The notes under the pieces: model-generated
What the model was told of the DNA's origin: nothing
The model's database searches: none
The model's input: the letters and a program-made list of their open reading frames with translations, nothing else
Program-made: the position numbers and the translations under genes
NCBI GenBank assembly: GCA_963930655.1
Contig: OZ005610.1
Span: 19,661,001 to 19,725,000 of the forward strand
From: Myrica gale
Taxonomy: Eukaryota; Streptophyta; Magnoliopsida; Fagales; Myricaceae
Direction: 5' to 3'
DNA length: 64,000 bases
Part shown: piece after piece, positions 11,265-22,700 of the stretch
How positions within the stretch are numbered: position 1 is the first letter of the stretch
Layout of the letters: each line of letters starts with the position of its first letter

Positions 11265-12944
11265 ACCTTTTTTGTTTTTTTTAATCAGAACGATCACTAG
11301 ATTTCATTCCATCAAATAAAAAAAAAATCCAGTCCAGATCTGGTTACAAAAGAAGGGCCGCACCCTGAAACAAAAGGGATGCTATGGAGGATCAGAAGCT
11401 TCATAGATTCGAGGTAATTCCGTCACGTGCTCCAGTACTGCGGAGTGGCTTCCTAGGTTGATCTCAGAGGTGGCCCAATAAGCATGGTGGTGCACAATCA
11501 TATTTGCACCTCAGTTCACATGGTTTGCCATCCAACGTTGAAATTGCTGGAGGAGCCCATGGATAATCTCTACTTGGTCTTGGGAAGCTTTTAACAGTGT
11601 AAATTACTGTTGCAGAATCCCCCTCTACGGTAATAGACCGGTAACCCTTGCGCAAGGCCTTCTTAACTCCTAGCCGCGCTGCTGCCAATTCCCCTTCCAG
11701 AGGGCTGCATGCCTCCAAACGCTCCACTGCAGCTCCGCATATCTTTCCCGTATGGCCTCATTACTGCAACTGCTACCCCAAACTTATCTTTGATAGCTGT
11801 GTCAGACATTAATTTTTGTAGTGTCGTGAGGAGGAGGCCGCTAGGTCCTAGCGCCCCTTCCCCCCCCCCCCCCCCCCCAAAAAAAATGCTCCCAGCTAAG
11901 CTTCGTGTTCTCCTGGCCACCAATAGAGGCATAACAGGCCTCTCCTTCGCGAACCACCTTGTTACGGCTAGCCCAAATCATGTCTACAGCAGTAGCGGCA
12001 AAAAGCTGAAAGTTGAGTTGGTCTTCTACTGGTATTCCCAGTGCTTGGTGCAGATGGAGCTTTTTAACCCATTGTCACTGGTTAGTTGCTGAAGACAAGG
12101 ATATCTAATGGCCAAGGAGACTCCCTCCACATTATTCTGCTTACAGGGCATCTTAGCAATAGGTGCTCCAAGACTTCTCTTCCTTCTCCACACAATTCAC
12201 ATAGGAGGGTATCCGGATTAGATGCTCCTACGCGTTCCGCCACCACAGACTTTGTTGGGAGTAGGTTCCAGACAACTTTCCATAGGAGAACTTTCATCGT
12301 TCGTGCATATGGAGCCTCCATAGATCCTTCCACATTTTCGCTTGCAAAGGAGAAGTATTGCTGTTACGTACCCGTGCCAGCTCTCTATACATGGACTTGA
12401 CAGAAAATTCCCATCATTCTCAATGGCCCATAACCACTCATCCGGTCTTGGTTCTGAAGGAAGTTGGATGCGCAAGAAGGCATCACCTGATGCATCATCA
12501 AACAACCTCTGTATTTTTGCAATATCCCAAATTCGATGGTCCTGCCCAATGAAGAGATCGCTCACCTTGATGCCCTCATCGGTATTTGAATTTTCACTTG
12601 GAGAAGGCTTGAAATTTGGAATTGCTGGAATCCATGGGTCCTGCCATATAGAGATGTCTGTACCACCGCTAACCTTGTAACACGCCCCTTTCTATAATTC
12701 TCCCATCACTCCAGTGATGCTTCACCAAACCCAAGAGTGGTTGCACCCCCCTTGGCTTGCCAAAGCGGCAAGTTCTTTAAATATTTGGCCTTCATAATTT
12801 TAACCCACAAGCCTCCTCGATCAAAACTTTCCATGCTAACTTTGCCACTAGTGCGACATTAATATCCTTCATCAACCTTAGACCAAGTCCACCAAAGACC
12901 ATAGGCATGCAAATCGAAGACCAGACCTTAAGCATTAGAAATTA
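11265..12944 (-). mobile_element. LINE (L1-type) 3' fragment, minus strand
   Basis: Reading the minus strand from 12944 down, the pieces are the end of the reverse transcriptase region (GGLGLRLMKDINVALVAKLAW, quoted in part as GLRLMKDINVALVAK, about 12825-12910), a zf-RVT zinc-binding segment (LLCELCGEGREVLEHLLLRCPV, quoted in part as CELCGEGREVLEHLLLRC, about 12155-12215) and an RNase H-type domain (11464-11930, with DTAIKDKFGVAV and the ITVEGDSATVIYTV block). The poly-T at 11265-11281 fits a poly-A tail on the minus strand. The reading is broken by frameshifts. It is 5'-truncated, and the copia LTR begins at its left-coding end. Confidence 0.8.
11860..11886 (+). repeat. Homopolymer junction: 19 C then 8 A
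   Basis: An uninterrupted run of 19 C (11860-11878) is followed by 8 A, inside the RNase H remnant of the minus-strand LINE. Runs like this are hypermutable and prone to sequencing error, so the exact length is uncertain. Confidence 0.9.
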
Positions 12945-14384
12945 TTACAGGATGCACAATCCCAAGTCAGTTGCTACATCAGCATCCCATTCTCGATCCT
13001 CTGCACATCAGCATTTTGTTTCTTCTATTCCTCTTTTACATACGTGTACCAGTCATTATAGATAAAGGTCCTTTTAGTCTTTACAGAGTTAGTTAGAATT
13101 ATTCTTTCATTGGTTCGTTATACTCTGCACAAAGGCAGGCATTCTGCTTTACAATTGCAATATACAGAATATTCGCAAAATCTGTTTCGTCGTCTTCTTC
13201 CAATAGCTGAACCTTCTTTTCCATTTCTTACATGGTATCGGAGCCTTAATGGCTACCAACCAAGAAGATGATGTACTTGTTTCCAACCAAGAAGAAGATG
13301 TTGTTGTTACTCCTCCCACAAATCCTTACACCAATCTGAACGATCTCTCTAACCCCTATCACCTGGAAACCTCTGATAACCTAGGCACTGTCCAGGTCAC
13401 CGAATATCTCACCACTGAAAATTATTCCACTTGGTCACGGTCTATGCAGAGGGCTTTCCGTGCCAAGAAGAAGATTAACTTCATTAATGGGACATTACTT
13501 AGACCTCCTGATGACTCTATGTTCAACTGTTGGGAGAGATGTAATGACATGGTAGTATCTTGGCTGCAGAACTCAATCGGTATACCTCTAAGATCTAGTG
13601 TGACGTTTGTTGATGATGCTTGCGAGATCTGGAATGAGCTGCGAGATCAATTTTCTCAGCAAAATGGCCCTCGGATCTATGAGCTTAAGAAAGCTCTGTC
13701 CAACATGATGCAAGGAGATGATACCGTGAGCACCTATTACGGTAAATTGAAGACTTTTTGGGACGAATTGTTTGTTTATGACCCTTTGCCCAATTGTAGC
13801 TGTGGGAACCTGTGTAATCTCACTGATAGATACCAGCGTGATTGCGTAATCCAATTCCTTATGGGATTGCACGACTCCTATTCCAATATGAGGGATCAGG
13901 TGATGTTGATTGAACCTTTACTTGTTGTCAATAAAGTCTTCTCCTATATACAACAGTAGGAACACCAATGTCAGGTACTTTCTGGTAGTTCGGGACCTGA
14001 TACAATGACTCTCTTTACCCGAAAGAACACTGGACAGTACAAGGGTAACAATAGGACACCATCGACTTTTATGAAGGATAAACCCTATTGCACACATTAC
14101 AAAATACTTGGACACTCTTGAAAATTACTATAAGGTTGGTAATGCAAATCCTCCAATCTGCTCTCACTGTGACATGACAGGACATACCATGGAGAGATGC
14201 TATAAACTCCATGGCTACCTACCTGGACACAAACTTTACAACAGGACTAAGACCAATGGTATTTCTGCAAACCAAGTTGATGGACAACCTTCCTTCGAAT
14301 CTGCAGAGGACTTTGATGACCCTGTCTCATTGACAACAGGACAGTACCAAGAACTTACGGCTTTATTACGCTCAAAAGACTTTA
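12945..14384 (+). mobile_element. Ty1-copia retrotransposon fragment: 5' LTR, PBS and gag
   Basis: About 288 bp of LTR ends in ...TTACA at 13232, followed immediately by a primer-binding site and a gag gene. The start of the LTR is eroded, so 12945 is approximate. The pol region and the 3' LTR are absent: after the gag zinc knuckle the sequence turns into an unrelated LINE at about 14385. Confidence 0.85.
13233..13245 (+). promoter_or_regulatory. Primer-binding site of the copia element
   Basis: TGGTATCGGAGCC directly follows the LTR end CA. It differs by one base from TGGTATCAGAGCC, the common plant copia site that pairs with initiator methionine tRNA. Confidence 0.85.
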
Positions 14385-14390
14385 AGCTTG
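13249..14390 (+). pseudogene. copia Gag (retrotransposon N-terminal and UBN2-like domains) with zinc knuckle, broken
   Basis: The ATG lies 3 bases after the primer-binding site. The first frame (13249-13959, 236 codons) holds the typical copia Gag blocks: NPYHLETSDNLGTVQVTEYL, then NYSTWSRSMQRAFRAK, WLQNSIGIPLRSSV and the YYGKLKTFWDEL block with a CSCG segment. A TAG at 13957-13959 ends it. Gag-like sequence continues in the same and other frames to a CCHC knuckle, CSHCDMTGHTMERCYKLHGY, at about 14160-14218. Gag packages element RNA in the virus-like particle. This copy is dead: it has stops, a frameshift near 14100 and no pol. Confidence 0.85.
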
Positions 14391-15603
14391 CAAACTTATG
14401 GCTTTACTCCACTTTCTTACTTCCCAAAGGTTAGTGTGAAGAGATTGATCGGCTGTTGAAAGACTTTTGGTGGGGGTTCCCACCAAACAAGAAGAAAAAA
14501 TTTCACTCCTCTTGCTTGGGATGCTATCTGCCTCCCAAAGGCTCTAGGTGGCATTGGTTTGCGGAGGATGTATGATGCAAACAAAGCTCTGATAGCAAAA
14601 TTACACGTGGAGGTTGTGGAAGCTGAAGTTACAGGACATGCTTAAGTTGTTCCTTTGGAAGGTGGCGGCAAGAGCTTTGAAGACTAAGGGGGCTTTGGGA
14701 AGAATTCTACATCATGAAGAGGATGACCCCTTCCTTTGTCCCTTCTGCATATGTGCACCAGAGGACCCTGCCCATCTTCTGGTTTATTGTAGCGTTGCCT
14801 CCATTGCTTGGAATGGCATGAATCATCTTGGGCTATTCAGATGGACTCCCTCGAATTTGCTAACTCTGTTGACCTGATTTACACCATTCTTTTTGCTGAC
14901 AAAGTGTTCAATATTCCAAGGTGCAGCTTAAGAGCATTTGCGTTGGATAGTTTGTGGATGGCGCGAAACTTTATTGTTCATGAGAATGCATCGGTGGTTG
15001 TTCGGAAGTTGATCTCAAATATCAGTAGGCGTTTCTCTGAACATGCTTCTGCTTGGGAGGGGTGGATAGGGTTACTCAGCTGCTTGGTGCCCTCCTGATC
15101 TGGGTTGGTTGAAGTTGAATACAGACATGGCTTGTCATCCTACTGGGTCTTACATAGCTATATCAGTTCGAGATTCTCACAGTTCCCTCTGTATGGCTTA
15201 CATGGAACTCTCAATTGCTATGGACCCTCTTGTTGGTGAAGCAGTGGCCTTGGTGGAGGCCATGAAGATGGCTCGGATGAAACGTTGGTCCTTGGTGGAG
15301 TTTGAGTGTGACTCTCTCCTTCTTTGTTAGGAGATTCTCTCTTAGGCTCAATCATGTTAGGCCATCGAGGTTCTTGTGGTTTTTTCAAAGGCTTGTTTGG
15401 CGGAGTTTTTTTGATTGGAGGATCGCTTGGATTCCTCGGCATTGTAATTAGTTGGCGCACAAGCTTGTTAAAAATGGACAGCTTCTTCTAATTCTGTTGG
15501 TTTTTTTACGCTGTTGATCTTCTCGAGCATATCCGGCTTTGTGATATGCAGCATGGTTCTTTCTTTTCTTAATGCATTTCACTTTTCTTAGCAAAAAAAA
15601 AAA
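14385..15603 (+). mobile_element. LINE (L1-type) 3' fragment with internal deletion, poly-A tail
   Basis: Plus-strand order: end of the RT region (RLLKDFWWGFPPNKK, LPKALGGIGLRRMYDANKALIAKL, cited in part), then a jump into zf-RVT (FLWKVAARALKTKG, FLCPFCICAPEDPAHLLVYC, about 14650-14790) and an RNase H domain (WLKLNTDMACHP..., MDPLVGEAVALVEAMKMA, 15103-15330). It ends with an A-rich tail at 15591-15603. The section between the RT end and zf-RVT (near 14605) is deleted. Nothing is intact. Confidence 0.8.
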
Positions 15604-16849
15604 GAATCACATGTTCATTGTCCTTATGCCGAAAATTGAAAATACTTACAAAGTGACTCATAATCGGCCTATCAGTCTGTGTAATGTCTGCTACAAAGTG
15701 ATTTCCAAAATCATTGTCACATGCTTGAAAAATTGTTTGTCCCGAATGATCTCTAATAGCCAATCTGCTTTTGTCTTGAACCATTTGATTCAGGACAACT
15801 CTGTCCTTGTCCGTGAGATTTTCCATGCTCTCAACCTTAGAAAAAGGTAAACAGGGTACTTTTGCTCTCAAAATTGATATGTTCAAGGCTTATGATAGGA
15901 TGAAGTGAAACCTTCTCTTAGCGCTCAAACAATTTGGATTTAGTTATTGGTGGATTAATTGGGTGTATGGGTGCCTCTCTTCTGTTTCGTATTCTATTCT
16001 CCTTAATGAGAGTCCATATGGGTTTATCCTTCCCTCTCGTGGTTTACGACAGAACGATCCTTTATCTTTGTTTCTCTTTGTTAATGGAATGAAGATTTTA
16101 TCCTGAATGATGGATAAGGCCTGAGACCTCTCAAAATTGCACGACTTTCAGTTGACTCAAGGTGGACCAAAAATCTCTCACCTTCTTTATGCGGATGATA
16201 TTCTTCTGTTTGGTTTGGCATCAATAAGGGAGGCTCAGTGCATCAACGTTGTCTTGATGTTTTCTCATCTTGGTCAGGTTAGACTCCAAATTCGTAGAAA
16301 TCAATAATTTTCCTTACTAAAAATAGCCATAGAGATTCTACTCGAGCCATTCAAGAGTTTTTTGCTTTAAAACCTTTAACCACATCCGCTAAGCACTTGG
16401 GGTTACCTCTGTTATTTCTGCAATCCAAGATTCTCGATTTTCGGGACATTCAACTACGTATTGATAAAAAAATTCTTGGGTGGAAAGCGAAATTGCTTTC
16501 CCAAGCAGGTCGCACCACGCTCATCAATGTTGTTTATGCTCCCCAAAAATCTTTGTCAGCAGATTGATTCTACTTTTCAGAGATTCTGGTGGGGGTTCAA
16601 GCCTGAAAAAAAAATCGTAACCTTACTCTCCAATCTTGGGGGAAAATATGTACTCCACGCTAGGATGATGGGATAGGTTTGCGCAGTGGCGGAACCAGGA
16701 TTAATATCCAAGGGTGTCGAACTTTAAAAGCGAAATGACCAAAAAAAAATTTCCTCCATAATGCAAAAAGTGTCTTGGAATTACAATAACGAAAATTAAA
16801 GATATTAAAAATATTGAAATACATGTATCGTACTATGTACTAGTAATGA

Positions 16850-19552
16850 GAGGTGACAATTGGAGCCTACGCATATGCATTTTCTGAAAATATTGCAAAA
16901 TGGTTTCGTTCTGAATAGTTTTAAAAATTTCAAGCTCGATGTATACTATCATACAATCATTTATCCAATCATCTCTCATCTTATTATGCAAGACCAATGG
17001 TTGCGGTCGTAACGGTTGCGGTCGTAACTGGTAAGACCAATGTCAACTCAATAAGTCGATAAACCAATGGAAATACAATATTCTTTTCAGTCTCAACCAT
17101 CTTCATTGCAAGACCTCCAATATCTCGAAGTCTAAAAAAATCATCAACTCTTCTAACATCTCTAATGTAGATGTTAAGCTGAGTTCTAAGTAACACACGA
17201 TCATCTACTGTGAAGTGTTCTGGATAATACTCATTAAAACGACATAACTTAGAATGATTAAATGCTGAAAATGAATTTCTTGGGTTAAGACATGATATGA
17301 AAATAAGTAATTCTGTACTTGCTTTTGTGAACTGGTTATCCATCTCTTAAATGATCAAATCAAGAACTTGACAAAAAACTTCCACACGAAAATAGTGAAA
17401 ATATGTAATAGTTTACCCTCCACGCCTCGAACGATTGCGAGTTGGTATAACTTCTTCCATATTGAGCACACTAATAGAGTTATCCACACAAAAAGTTTTG
17501 ACTTCTTCCAAAAATCCATCTCATTCTTTCTCCCTGAATTCCCGCAGCTGTTCCTTCACAACTTTAACCAAATTCATAGCATTAACAATGTCTTGATCCT
17601 TACATTGTAGGGCTTGTGACAATTCGTTTGTAATTCCCATTATATTCTTCAATAAATGCATAGTGAATACAAACTCAAAATTTTCCATCTTATCAATCAA
17701 ACTCATAGACATAGATATTTGGTCTAAGAGAGTACCTTCCACTTTTATGTGTTCAAGCACTTCCAACATCGATGACCACCTAGTGAAGAGACGTATTATT
17801 GTAAGGTGGTATGAACCCCAAAGAGTGTCACCTACAATATTATGGGAAATTGGAATTATAAAACTATAAACAAAGGAAAAAAAATTGAATGGTCTAAAGG
17901 ATTGTAATGAGATATAGTAATTATTTGGTCGTGTGAGACTGATTTCTTGATTTTTACCCATTCCACTAGAAATCTCTCCCTTATCCAACCGCTCCACTAT
18001 ATTCTCATAATGAATTTGCCGAAGAGCATCTTTCCTTTTACAAGAAGCTTCAACTGTACTAAAAATCAAGGAAGTGTAATTGAAAAAATCACCAACTTGT
18101 AAATTATTTTTTGCAATACCCACAATAACCAATTGAAGTTGGTGAGCAAAACAATGGAAATAGGTAGCATAAGAATTTTCCCACAAAATAAGTGACTTCA
18201 ACCCATTGAACTCGCATCGCATGTTTGATGTCCCATCATACCATTGACCTTTCAATCTGGATATTGACAACTCCTGTCTTGCAAACAATTTATCTATAGC
18301 TTCTTTCAAAGCTTCAGAGCAAGTATTAGGAACATGTTCCACACCAAGAAACCTTTCAATCATCTGTCCCAGTTCGTTCATATATCTTAAAACTATTGTC
18401 ATTTGCTCATTCACTGAATTATCTTTAGACTCATAAACCATAATAGAAAAAAATGTCCCAATTTTTTTTAATGATGGCACATCTGGTCTCAGCTGCACAA
18501 GCATTCACCATTTTCTTCTGCAGCTTTGGAGAAGTCATTTTGTTGTTTCCAGAAGTATTAGTCTTAAGTGTCTTAGGCAACCTTTTTCATCACGTTGACA
18601 AAACACTTCCAACAGCTCAAGAAATTTGCCCTTCCTTATTGAACTCTCGGACTCTTCATTCACTTAATTATCTCTAGACTCATAAACCATAATGGAAAAA
18701 ATGTGTCCCAAATTTTTTTAATGATGGCACATCTGGTCTCAGCTGCACAAGCATTCACCATTTTCTTCTACAGCTTTGGAGAAGTCATTTTGTTGTTTCC
18801 AGGAGTATTAGTCTTAAGTGTCTTAGCAACCTTTTTCATCACGTTGGCAAAACACTTCCAACAGCTCAAGAAATTTGCCCTTCCTTATTGAACTCTCGGA
18901 CTTGTCATGATCACGAAAAGCTAATCATTGCCCCAAAAGATAACGAATGACATCTAAGACCGCGGTCAAACGAATGCGATAAGCATTCTCTTGATCGTGC
19001 CCATGTGTGGATAACACATGCGACACACTTTGTCATTGATTTTTAAATGCTTCACATTGTCTTCTAGCTTCATTGTGAGCACTATCATGTGCACCAACAT
19101 GTTCACCAAAAACCTCAAATACCTTTTTCCAGTTGCTAAATCCCTTAGATGTAAATTTATCTCTCCCAGACTTTCCTCCTTTAGGTCGCCTAAACAGATA
19201 ACACCACAAGCAGTATGTCTCATCCTTTGATATACTATATTCCAACCACTCAAAATATTTGAACCAAGTCTCCCTTAAACCCCTCATTTTCTTGCCCATA
19301 TTGCCTCTTGGAAAAATCATGGCCACGTGGTTGAAAAGGACCTTTGATCAAGTACTCCCTACAAACTTGATCTCTAATCCCAACATCATATTCTTCAATG
19401 GGTTTACGTAACCCTGGGTCAATAACAATATCATTCGGACTAAATTCAATGAGAGATTTTTTTGAACTAGTTGTGGTTTCAAAATTAGCAGCCACGTTAG
19501 AAGTATTAGATGCCTCCACGCTTCTTGTTTTTTTTTGTGAAATACCTTTCAT
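16850..19552 (-). pseudogene. hAT transposase (TTF-type / DUF4371 / HAT dimerisation), broken
   Basis: N-terminal part 19250-19552 starts with MKGISQKKTRSVE and ends near GFKG. After a frameshift the TTF-type zinc-finger-like segment follows (WLEYSISKDETYCLWCYLFR, 19180-19240). The DUF4371 and RNase H-like core is at 17521-18504 (GQWYDGTSNMRCEF, YFHCFAHQLQLVIVGIAKNN). The HAT dimerisation domain is at 16984-17343 (FPLVYRLIELTLVLPVTTAT), and its end, NKMRDDWINDCMIVYIE, lies in another frame near 16900-16985. The frame is broken at about 19300, at 18500-18900 by a 249-bp tandem duplication, near 17350-17520 and at 17000. This enzyme class cuts and pastes its own element at the terminal repeats. 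Confidence 0.85.
18407..18904. repeat. 249-bp tandem duplication in the hAT transposase
   Basis: Copies at 18407-18655 and 18656-18904 share landmarks offset by exactly 249 bases, for example TCATTCACT at 18407 and 18656 and CATAAACCAT at 18432 and 18681. They differ by few substitutions and small indels. The unit is a multiple of 3, but the copies differ by indels and the gene is already dead. Confidence 0.9.
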
Positions 19553-20872
19553 TATCTAAACAAAACAAAACATATTCGATAATATATCAACTCATAATTT
19601 CCAAATATTTCCTAAGAAATCCAACAACAACAAGCAGTGACCTCAAGGGGAAACTCGATCGGACAAGCAACAAACAGTGACCACATGTTGATGTAAATAT
19701 CAATCTTGTCATTAAGAAGTTCCCACTGTTTTATCAATATGAACATAGATTATTTTACAATGCATCAAGTTTAATACTTTGATACACAAAGCATAGAGTG
19801 TAGGGAAAAGAATTAATAATTTACAAGTTCATGAAGCAAGCAGGCACATGCCCACAACAAGCAAAGACTAAAAAATTTCGCTAGAACAACAACTAGTCAC
19901 AATCAACCTTTGTAACAATTCAATTACAAGTGAAAATGAAAACTAAAAGGACTACAATCTAACAACAGAATGAAAACTGTAGTGTGTTATCTTACACAAG
20001 GAAGGCTTTTTTTTTCTTTCCCTAATTGGTTAACAAAACACACAATCCACACAACAAAGATGCAAAAGAGCAATCCACAAATTCAAATATTCAATCATTT
20101 CAAATCAATTTCAATTCTAAAAAAATCCCCAATATTAGCAATGCAAATATCATTATATCAAAATAATCAAATTTTGGGAAAAAAATAGAGAAGTGAGCAT
20201 TACCTGTATGTGATTCTATGAAAGAGAGAGAGAGAGAGAAGTGGCTGGTGGATCGGTGGTGGTGGGCGGCCGGCGGAGGCAGTGCGGAAGCTGCAGTGAA
20301 CAAGAGTAAGACTAAGAGAGAGAGAAGAGTGAAGAGTGAAGATATCAAGATATGGGAGAGAAAGAGAGATTAAATCAGTAAAATAAAAGTTTACCTAGCG
20401 GCCGGTGGGGAGCGGCTGAGCGTCGGCGGTGGCCGGTGGGCAACGGGCAGAGAGAGCTGTGGCTGTCAAGGCTGAGAGAATCAGAGTAACTGAATGAGAG
20501 AGAGAAGGGCTAAGTGTTGTCGTCTGGCAAGGGCGGAGTCTGAGAGTGAGACGCGGTTTTCCTCTTTTTTTAAAAAAAAAAAAGTAGAGTGAAATACACC
20601 GTTTCACACTGCATATAAGCAAAATAAAAAATGGTCTGGGCATGATGGGGATCAGGCTCAGGCCGTCCAGGACCTAATGGGGGTCTCCCCAAGTTGGCCT
20701 GGGCCTATGGGTATTAGGCCCAGACCATCTTCTATTAAAAAAACTACATGTAAATTTTTTTTTGGGGGAGCAATTAGTGTGGGCTGAAACCCTCCGCCCT
20801 CCCCTGTTTTCGCCCCTAGGTTTGCGGCAGATATGTCATGTAAATTTGGCTCTTGTGTTGAAACTGGCATGG

Positions 20873-21720
20873 TGGTAGGTTCCTAGATTTGAACAACTAG
20901 AGAACCGATAAGACCTTAAGCAAATGACTTTGATTAAGGCGGAGTTGAGGTGGAGAATTCGCACAAGACAACCCAAGGATTGCTCTTGGGTGGGTGGATT
21001 GCTCAAGAACACTCACAAATGCACTTGAACACCTATTTTGAGCAAAAGCTCTTGGGTTTCTTCTATTGAAAATTTGCTTCAAAAGAAAGTTACAAGGCTA
21101 CTCCTTATTTATACTACTCGGCCAGCTACTAGAATCTTCCTAACCGGCCACATGTCACCATTTCATTAGACCATGTGTTGATTCCATCAAGATATTCTAT
21201 GGCATATTCTCATGACCTTGTGCTAGGTGGCGGCTTGTCATTGAATCAAGGAACCAAGGACATAAGGTGGCAATTCCTTTTTATCTCTAAGGACAAAAGG
21301 ACATAACCACCTAAGATTCCTTGTCCTTTTGCTAGGTGGCAAAGGTATAAAGGACAAAGGACACCTCTTCCATGGAGTCCTCTCTTATAGCGGCACATGT
21401 TTCCCTAAGATTCCCCTTGTAACTGCTCCATTCTTCAGTTGCCACATGGCAGCCTACTATTGAGCTGGTGGGTAGTTTGGTCATTTTGTCTTCGGGGGCC
21501 TTTGGGAGTTAGGCCAAGTAAGGTTCTGCGCTGGGCGAGGCGATGATGCTGCCTTGCGCGCGCGCTGGTGAGGCGTGATCGTCTTGCGCGCGCTGGTGAG
21601 GCTTGATTGTCGGGTGCGCGTACTAACTCAACCTCTGTGGCCCGTAGATTGGCCCTGCGTCGCCCCCTCTCTCGGGCCTTTCTGTTGGCTGCTTTCATGG
21701 CCTTTCTCAGGTCCGTATCA
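20873..21720 (-). repeat. 3' LTR of the gypsy element, with adjacent polypurine tract
   Basis: It runs TGATACGGACCTGAG (minus strand, from 21720) to ACCTACCA at 20873, so it has TG...CA ends. Positions 21393-21720 are repeated in the partial 5' LTR at 22497-22700 and 23892-24041. The minus-strand sequence just before it (about 21721-21745) is purine-rich, AAAAAGAAGAACAGAGGAA, and fits a polypurine tract. Confidence 0.85.
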
Positions 21721-21797
21721 TTCCTCTGTTCTTCTTTTTGGACCTTTCCCTCAAGGTCCAAATCTGGAAATTACCCTTTGAGTGTGTCGATGCCTTC

Positions 21798-22493
21798 CTA
21801 TGTTGCATCGTCACTAGGGAGTCCTTTCCATTTTACTAGGACCTCTTCTCGAATTGTCCCACCTTTGCGAACTTGGTGATATCCTTGGAACTCCTCTGGT
21901 AGGAGTATGACTACTCCTTCTTTATCGAAACTTGGTAGATCTGGTATGATGCGACTTTGATCTCCTACTTTCTTTCTTAGCCAAAAGACGTGGAATACCG
22001 GGTGAATCTGGAGTCCTGCCGGAAGTTGTAACTTGTAAGCCAACTCACCGTACTTCTCTATGATTTGATATGGACCAAAGTATTTGGCTTTCAATTTTCG
22101 TAGAGCATTGTGTGTGATCCCCCCATGTTTCCTCCGAAGGCATCGTAAGTATACCCAGCCTCCTATTCCAAAATCTTCCATCTTCCGACCCTTATCAAAT
22201 CTTTTCTTCATTTGGCTCTGTGCTCGGAGAAGATTCTGCTTTAACTCCCTTAATAGGGCATCCCTTTCTTTGAGCTCGGCGTCCAGAGGTCATTTGCTGA
22301 ACCTTTTTCTTCATATGCTATTAGATTTGGTGGGGGTCTTCCATACAGCGCAACAAATGGTGTCATCGTGGTGGATTTGTGGTATGTGGTATTGTACCAG
22401 TATTCAGCCCTTGCAAATTGTTCTTCCCATTTCTGTGGGCATTGAAACACAAAGCTCCGGAGGTATTGTTCTAAAGTCCGGTTGGTCACTTCT
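21798..22493 (-). pseudogene. gypsy integrase C-terminus and chromodomain, truncated
   Basis: The upper frame (22250-22489) begins VTNRTLEQYLRSF just inside the deletion breakpoint and includes WYNTTYHKSTTMTPF, the end of the integrase core. The lower frame (21798-22211) has the C-terminal GPYQIIEKYGELAYKLQLP block, HPVFHVFWLRK, and a chromodomain-like end with EVLVKWKGLP. In chromoviruses this chromodomain directs insertion to marked chromatin. The protein ends at Asp-Asp-Ala-Thr with a frameshift after it, and the catalytic integrase part is lost. Confidence 0.85.
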
Positions 22494-22700
22494 TATGGCG
22501 CCACGTGTTTTCCCGAGATTCCCCTTGTAACTTCTCCATTCTTCAGTTGCCACATGGCGGCCTACTATTGAGCTGGTGGGCAGTTTGGTCATTTTATCTT
22601 CGGGTGCCTTTGGGAGTTTGGCCAAGTAAGGTTCTGCGCTGGGCGCACGCGGGCGAGGCGAGGCGATGATGTTGCCTTGCGCGCGCGCTGGTGAGGCGTG

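Larger units (their letters stand above)
16684..20818 (-). mobile_element. hAT element with degraded transposase, inserted in the LINE
   Basis: The left end is CAGTGGCGGAACCAGG; the right end reads TTTTCGCCCCTA, a weaker inverted repeat. The 8-bp target duplication GGTTTGCG lies at 16676-16683 and 20819-20826. Removing the element restores the LINE frame (GIGLRQICHVNLAL). It carries a hAT transposase of the DUF4371 / zinc-finger MYM1-like type on the minus strand. AG-rich (GA)n runs and GC-rich blocks occupy 20220-20540. It is probably a once-autonomous copy. Confidence 0.9.
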
